NCBI GenBank assembly: GCA_025363505.1
Contig: JANYDV010000158.1
Coordinates: 1 to 7,662 of the forward strand
Length of the DNA: 7,662 nt
Direction of reading: 5' to 3'
DNA from: Bacteroidota bacterium
GTDB lineage: Bacteria; Bacteroidota; Ignavibacteria; Palsa-1295
The number at the start of each line of letters is the position of its first letter. The first letter of the stretch is position 1. This document shows, in pieces, positions 6,201 through 7,662 of this stretch. Both the position numbers and the translations under genes were made by a program. A model generated the notes under the pieces. The model made no database searches and had not been told where the DNA came from. It worked only from the letters and a program-made list of their open reading frames with translations.

Positions 6201-7662
6201 CCGCAGAAATCACCAAGATCACGGTCAGGGTCAATAGCACGGAAGCCGTAGTTATAAATCATAAAACCAGCATCCGGTCCTGTAGAAAGACTTGTGGCAT
6301 AATAAGCACCAGGTCCGATAGCAAAAGTAACACCCATCAACTCCGGATGGTCAGGTATGGTACCAGCCCCCCATATTTTTTTGACTGAAAGTCCAGAGGC
6401 GCGAATTGATGCAAGTTTGCCATTATTGACAGCGATCTGAATTTTATCTTTGTCATAATCTGCTTTACGGCAGAGCACATTAATAAAATACCCTTGTAAA
6501 ATTTCAAACGTATTGGAAGGCACTGACCATAAATAGGAAGTTTTCCAACGTGAAATAGGTACGATACTCATCATGCTTGGCGCTGGATATGGCGCACCGG
6601 CACCTTGCATACGTTGGTCATACATCATTACGTGAAATTTACCCCCTGGATAGGTTTCATAGAAATTCGTCGGTGTCGTGACACCCACTTTTGAAGGTAC
6701 GGGGTTAGGATAGAGTGAAGTTGCTAAAGAGACATCTCGTTGAATATTACTATTCATAGTGATATTAGCACCGGTAGGAGAACAGGTAAATACGTGATAC
6801 TCGTCCCCTTCACCACCGGGAGCAGGCTGTTTTGAGTCAACAAATGGTATCGAAACATATCCTGTCGTATCCCAATATTCGCATGGGAACATCTGTTCAA
6901 TCATATAATCACGAGCTTCGAGAGTGATACTACCAATATCACTACCATCAGTAAAGGCATTTTCGTGACCGGCAATAACAGCAACTGGCTTTGAGCTAAT
7001 AACCGAGGTTCCGGAAATATCATTGGAGATATCTCCTGCCGTTGACTTCACCATATAGCATTGACCACGATTAAGACTAATACTAAATGGCTGTTTGAAG
7101 CCATTTGAACCGGCACCGGAATTTACACCCGGACGGCCTTTAGCAGTTGTCGTGTTAGGTGTGATTTCAACGCTAGTCCCATCAAAAGCACCAATAACCA
7201 TAAAATATCCGGCAGCATCTTCGTTGCTAGTTACACCACCGAGACCACCCGGATTGTCATGATAGCTTTCTACAATATAATTCTTACCAAGTACATTCGT
7301 CGGCAAAGCGAGATAGCTACCACCTGAGCAGGAACCCGTACTAAAATACTGAACATTAATTGCGCTTTTAGCAACAATATGGCAAGCCTTGTATTCAACG
7401 ACTTCGCCTTTTTGATCTGCCATCTTCGTATGAGAGATGTCGAGCGGCACCGTAATTGCACGGCGAGCCTGAACCTGATAGGTCTGGCGGAATGCTTCAT
7501 TGCCGGCATCGTCAAAATAGCTCACTGTTACCGCGTTATTATAATAACTCGAAATAAGCAGGTAAGCACCATAGAATCCTTGGACGTTACGACCAAAGAA
7601 GCTGATGTTTTGGTTCATAAATGACGGATATAATAGACCTACATAGAAGTCTTTACCGTCAG
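3296..7662 (-). CDS. Giant T9SS surface protein: IgGFc-binding-type domain, anchor-D modules, cohesin-like module (5' end outside the window)
   Basis: At least 1454 residues are visible, and the frame is still open at the window edge. An ATG occurs at 7618, but 14 in-frame residues precede it, including GKDFYVGLLYPS, the conserved opening of IgGFc-binding-type domains. That ATG also lacks a ribosome site, so it is internal; a signal peptide is expected just outside. With that Met as residue 1, the order is: IgGFc-binding-type domain to about 460; a Cys-containing linker region 470-600; several choice-of-anchor-D/Ig-like modules about 600-1185; a cohesin-like module about 1186-1325; a T9SS sorting domain about 1354-1440 ending FVLHK. 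Twenty-one Cys residues are visible, many for an exported bacterial protein. The likely role is adhesion or surface structure, with no enzymatic motif seen. The IgGFc name comes from the mammalian mucin-like FCGBP; antibody binding should not be assumed. TAA is at 3296-3298, followed by the hairpin at 3221-3271. Confidence 0.93.
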   Translation of the reverse strand, partial: DGKDFYVGLLYPSFMNQNISFFGRNVQGFYGAYLLISSYYNNAVTVSYFDDAGNEAFRQTYQVQARRAITVPLDISHTKMADQKGEVVEYKACHIVAKSAINVQYFSTGSCSGGSYLALPTNVLGKNYIVESYHDNPGGLGGVTSNEDAAGYFMVIGAFDGTSVEITPNTTTAKGRPGVNSGAGSNGFKQPFSISLNRGQCYMVKSTAGDISNDISGTSVISSKPVAVIAGHENAFTDGSDIGSITLEARDYMIEQMFPCEYWDTTGYVSIPFVDSKQPAPGGEGDEYHVFTCSPTGANITMNSNIQRDVSLATSLYPNPVPSKVGVTTPTNFYETYPGGKFHVMMYDQRMQGAGAPYPAPSMMSIVPISRWKTSYLWSVPSNTFEILQGYFINVLCRKADYDKDKIQIAVNNGKLASIRASGLSVKKIWGAGTIPDHPELMGVTFAIGPGAYYATSLSTGPDAGFMIYNYGFRAIDPDRDLGDFCGDDHFFGYALPIGFLGGTGDSTKLTVTVDTLCAKWHVCAHVRGKNQPGIKQISILDDPNGDIVRPARQFHNVFFDPAVDPDNTRELNLPGNDSDYCVDIYVKNPLDTGYCPLYIVDNNGNDYLVELRYKSPKLQLVIKPNFPNGSDSIIYPPTGVGDEVCATLYYINNGDSAKGDPNVSIVSSDLKKGNVGFTVTKTVPGLPVTLNPARKNRAGDTLAITVCFDPKDTAVHLDSLLFTTDCFKAPVTLVGPGGTPLIYASDHDYGTVVVGDTKCDTVSVKNVGNLPFTLTVNYLLHDLINFSIDPTDAAKLPVILKPGEKFIVHFCFAPKVVGPDSTTNDWKTDIKAPYTDQIKSWSYLKGIGVKPGVIWDRIVQADTTTCSDTTVRRVYLSNHQTSETYVYQVFFDGADAAEYSLAPSQVYSPLDGFPMLKDATIPVDYILRPNVTKGFADRHARLIASFYRDTKHKILDSTIIDLTGVILHPAVTANPTLLDFGVVGVGQPNSLITTLSSTGTAPYILSAIDFKSPVIDILRDSNKLQIGDTLYPGQLVSITVQTQLDYVGDTTVPIIFKDTKCGNDLTVLVHILASRSDLQGTGWPAPVTFTCRDTSSTVKATNRSAIPYTLKEVDIVSTGIYPNATEFDFIDVKKGGALSKTIIVDSLVQVKGTVVFPVQYHPTLRGPASAQVRYIWDSAGKKSDTVYNILSGTGAQVHTTLTAAKDDVMPVAYNNITGENITVPIRFTGLDTLPANADVRRVTFDVRYKADLFAYLGVQSPAGYTATGGTRVTSVMGGINMETLPLNVTSVAPIANLDKVALIDLQVMIAKDVSSDFVISNVKFYDGAGQFICYAAADTIPGLFNPNPSCADSTLRDYLNLKLPTRIISVSPNVISDNTDPILTYKVMQYDVQVKVEVFNMLGQKISAPRYMNASSLGEHRLPINIQGFKSGTYTVRLSTPTTTQTAQFVLHK
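3299..3559 (-). other. T9SS C-terminal sorting domain of the giant protein, divergent motif B
   Basis: The last 87 residues resemble a type-A sorting domain: a VKVEVFNMLGQKI strand pair, a Gly-Glu-His-Arg turn, then FKSGTYTVRLST and the ending AQFVLHK with a terminal Lys. The opening motif is SVSPNVISD in place of the usual YPNPF, so the Pro-Asn pair is kept while the second Pro and the Phe are lost. Confidence 0.85.
3644..4063 (-). other. Cohesin-like beta-sandwich module
   Basis: Residues about 1186-1325 have the run of features seen in cohesin-type modules: a strand with E-N-I-T-V-P-I-R-F, a Leu-Pro turn, RRVTFDVRYKADLFAYLGV (like the cohesin 'FxLxYDPxxLxxxGV' segment), and a late VALIDLQVMI...ISNVKFYDG segment. 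The assignment rests on pattern only. Modules of this kind occur in many non-cellulosomal surface proteins and do not by themselves imply dockerin partners. Confidence 0.55.
4064..5821 (-). other. Run of choice-of-anchor-D/Ig-like modules
   Basis: Residues about 600-1185 repeat the pattern of a strand ending in Cys or Asp-Thr, a V-x-x-x-N turn, a Pro-x-x-Leu strand and a late F-x-P strand. Clear starts are DYGTVVVGDTKCDTVSVKN (735-753) and LDFGVVGVGQPNS (965-977). Related segments carry C853-SDTTVRRVYLSN and C1078-RDTSSTVKATN. CFDPKDT (694-700) and CFAPKVVG (798-805) are equivalent late strands. I count at least four modules, and the boundaries are approximate. Confidence 0.7.
6239..7662 (-). 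other. IgGFc-binding-type N-terminal domain
   Basis: From the window edge to about residue 460 the sequence follows the IgGFc_binding domain pattern. GKDFYVG is at the start. Next come a strand with 'VTVSYFDDAGN', an 'ARRAITVPLD' segment and 'KACHIVAKSAINVQYF' (the family's 'ai.i.S..pV.Vy..' segment). Later come 'SYHDNPGG', 'SSKPVAVIAGHENAF', an 'EQMFPCEYWDTTGYVSIPF' block and a closing 'AGFMIYNYGF'. The family is typical of extracellular proteins, in animals fused to mucin-type repeats. Confidence 0.82.

Overview
The window suggests a Gram-negative member of the Bacteroidota/Chlorobiota superphylum, plausibly the Kapabacteria/Ignavibacteria side. The two large genes end in type IX secretion (T9SS, Por) sorting domains, which are known only from that superphylum. 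A heptose-epimerase gene for the LPS core fits an outer membrane. The adenylate kinase is the short form without a zinc-type LID. The lineage is inferred from protein style, not from a marker gene.

Layout, left to right. Positions 1-228 (+) are the 3' end of hldD (ADP-heptose epimerase). It converges on adk (231-794, -) with only two bases between the stop codons. Positions 795-930 hold no gene, but they do hold a strong rho-independent terminator (871-910) for the next gene. Positions 931-3177 (-) encode a complete 748-residue secreted protein: signal peptide, 14 Asp-box-type beta-propeller modules and a T9SS C-terminal domain. Positions 3178-3295 hold its Shine-Dalgarno site and a long hairpin (3221-3271), the probable terminator of the next gene. 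Positions 3296-7662 (-) are the 3' part of a giant surface protein: an IgGFc-binding-type N-terminal domain, Cys-containing choice-of-anchor-D/Ig-like modules, a cohesin-like module and a divergent T9SS C-terminal domain. Its true start lies beyond the right edge, because the frame is open to the last base.

How the genes relate. hldD and adk are housekeeping genes. The two large genes are neighbouring T9SS cargo, probably exported through the Sec system, carried across the outer membrane and attached to the cell surface or released. Each is followed by its own terminator hairpin, so they look like separate or only partly read-through transcripts rather than a tight operon. I see no mobile element, CRISPR array, RNA gene, or toxin or defence system. 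The least ordinary content is the architecture of the two surface proteins and the strand polarity of both hairpins.
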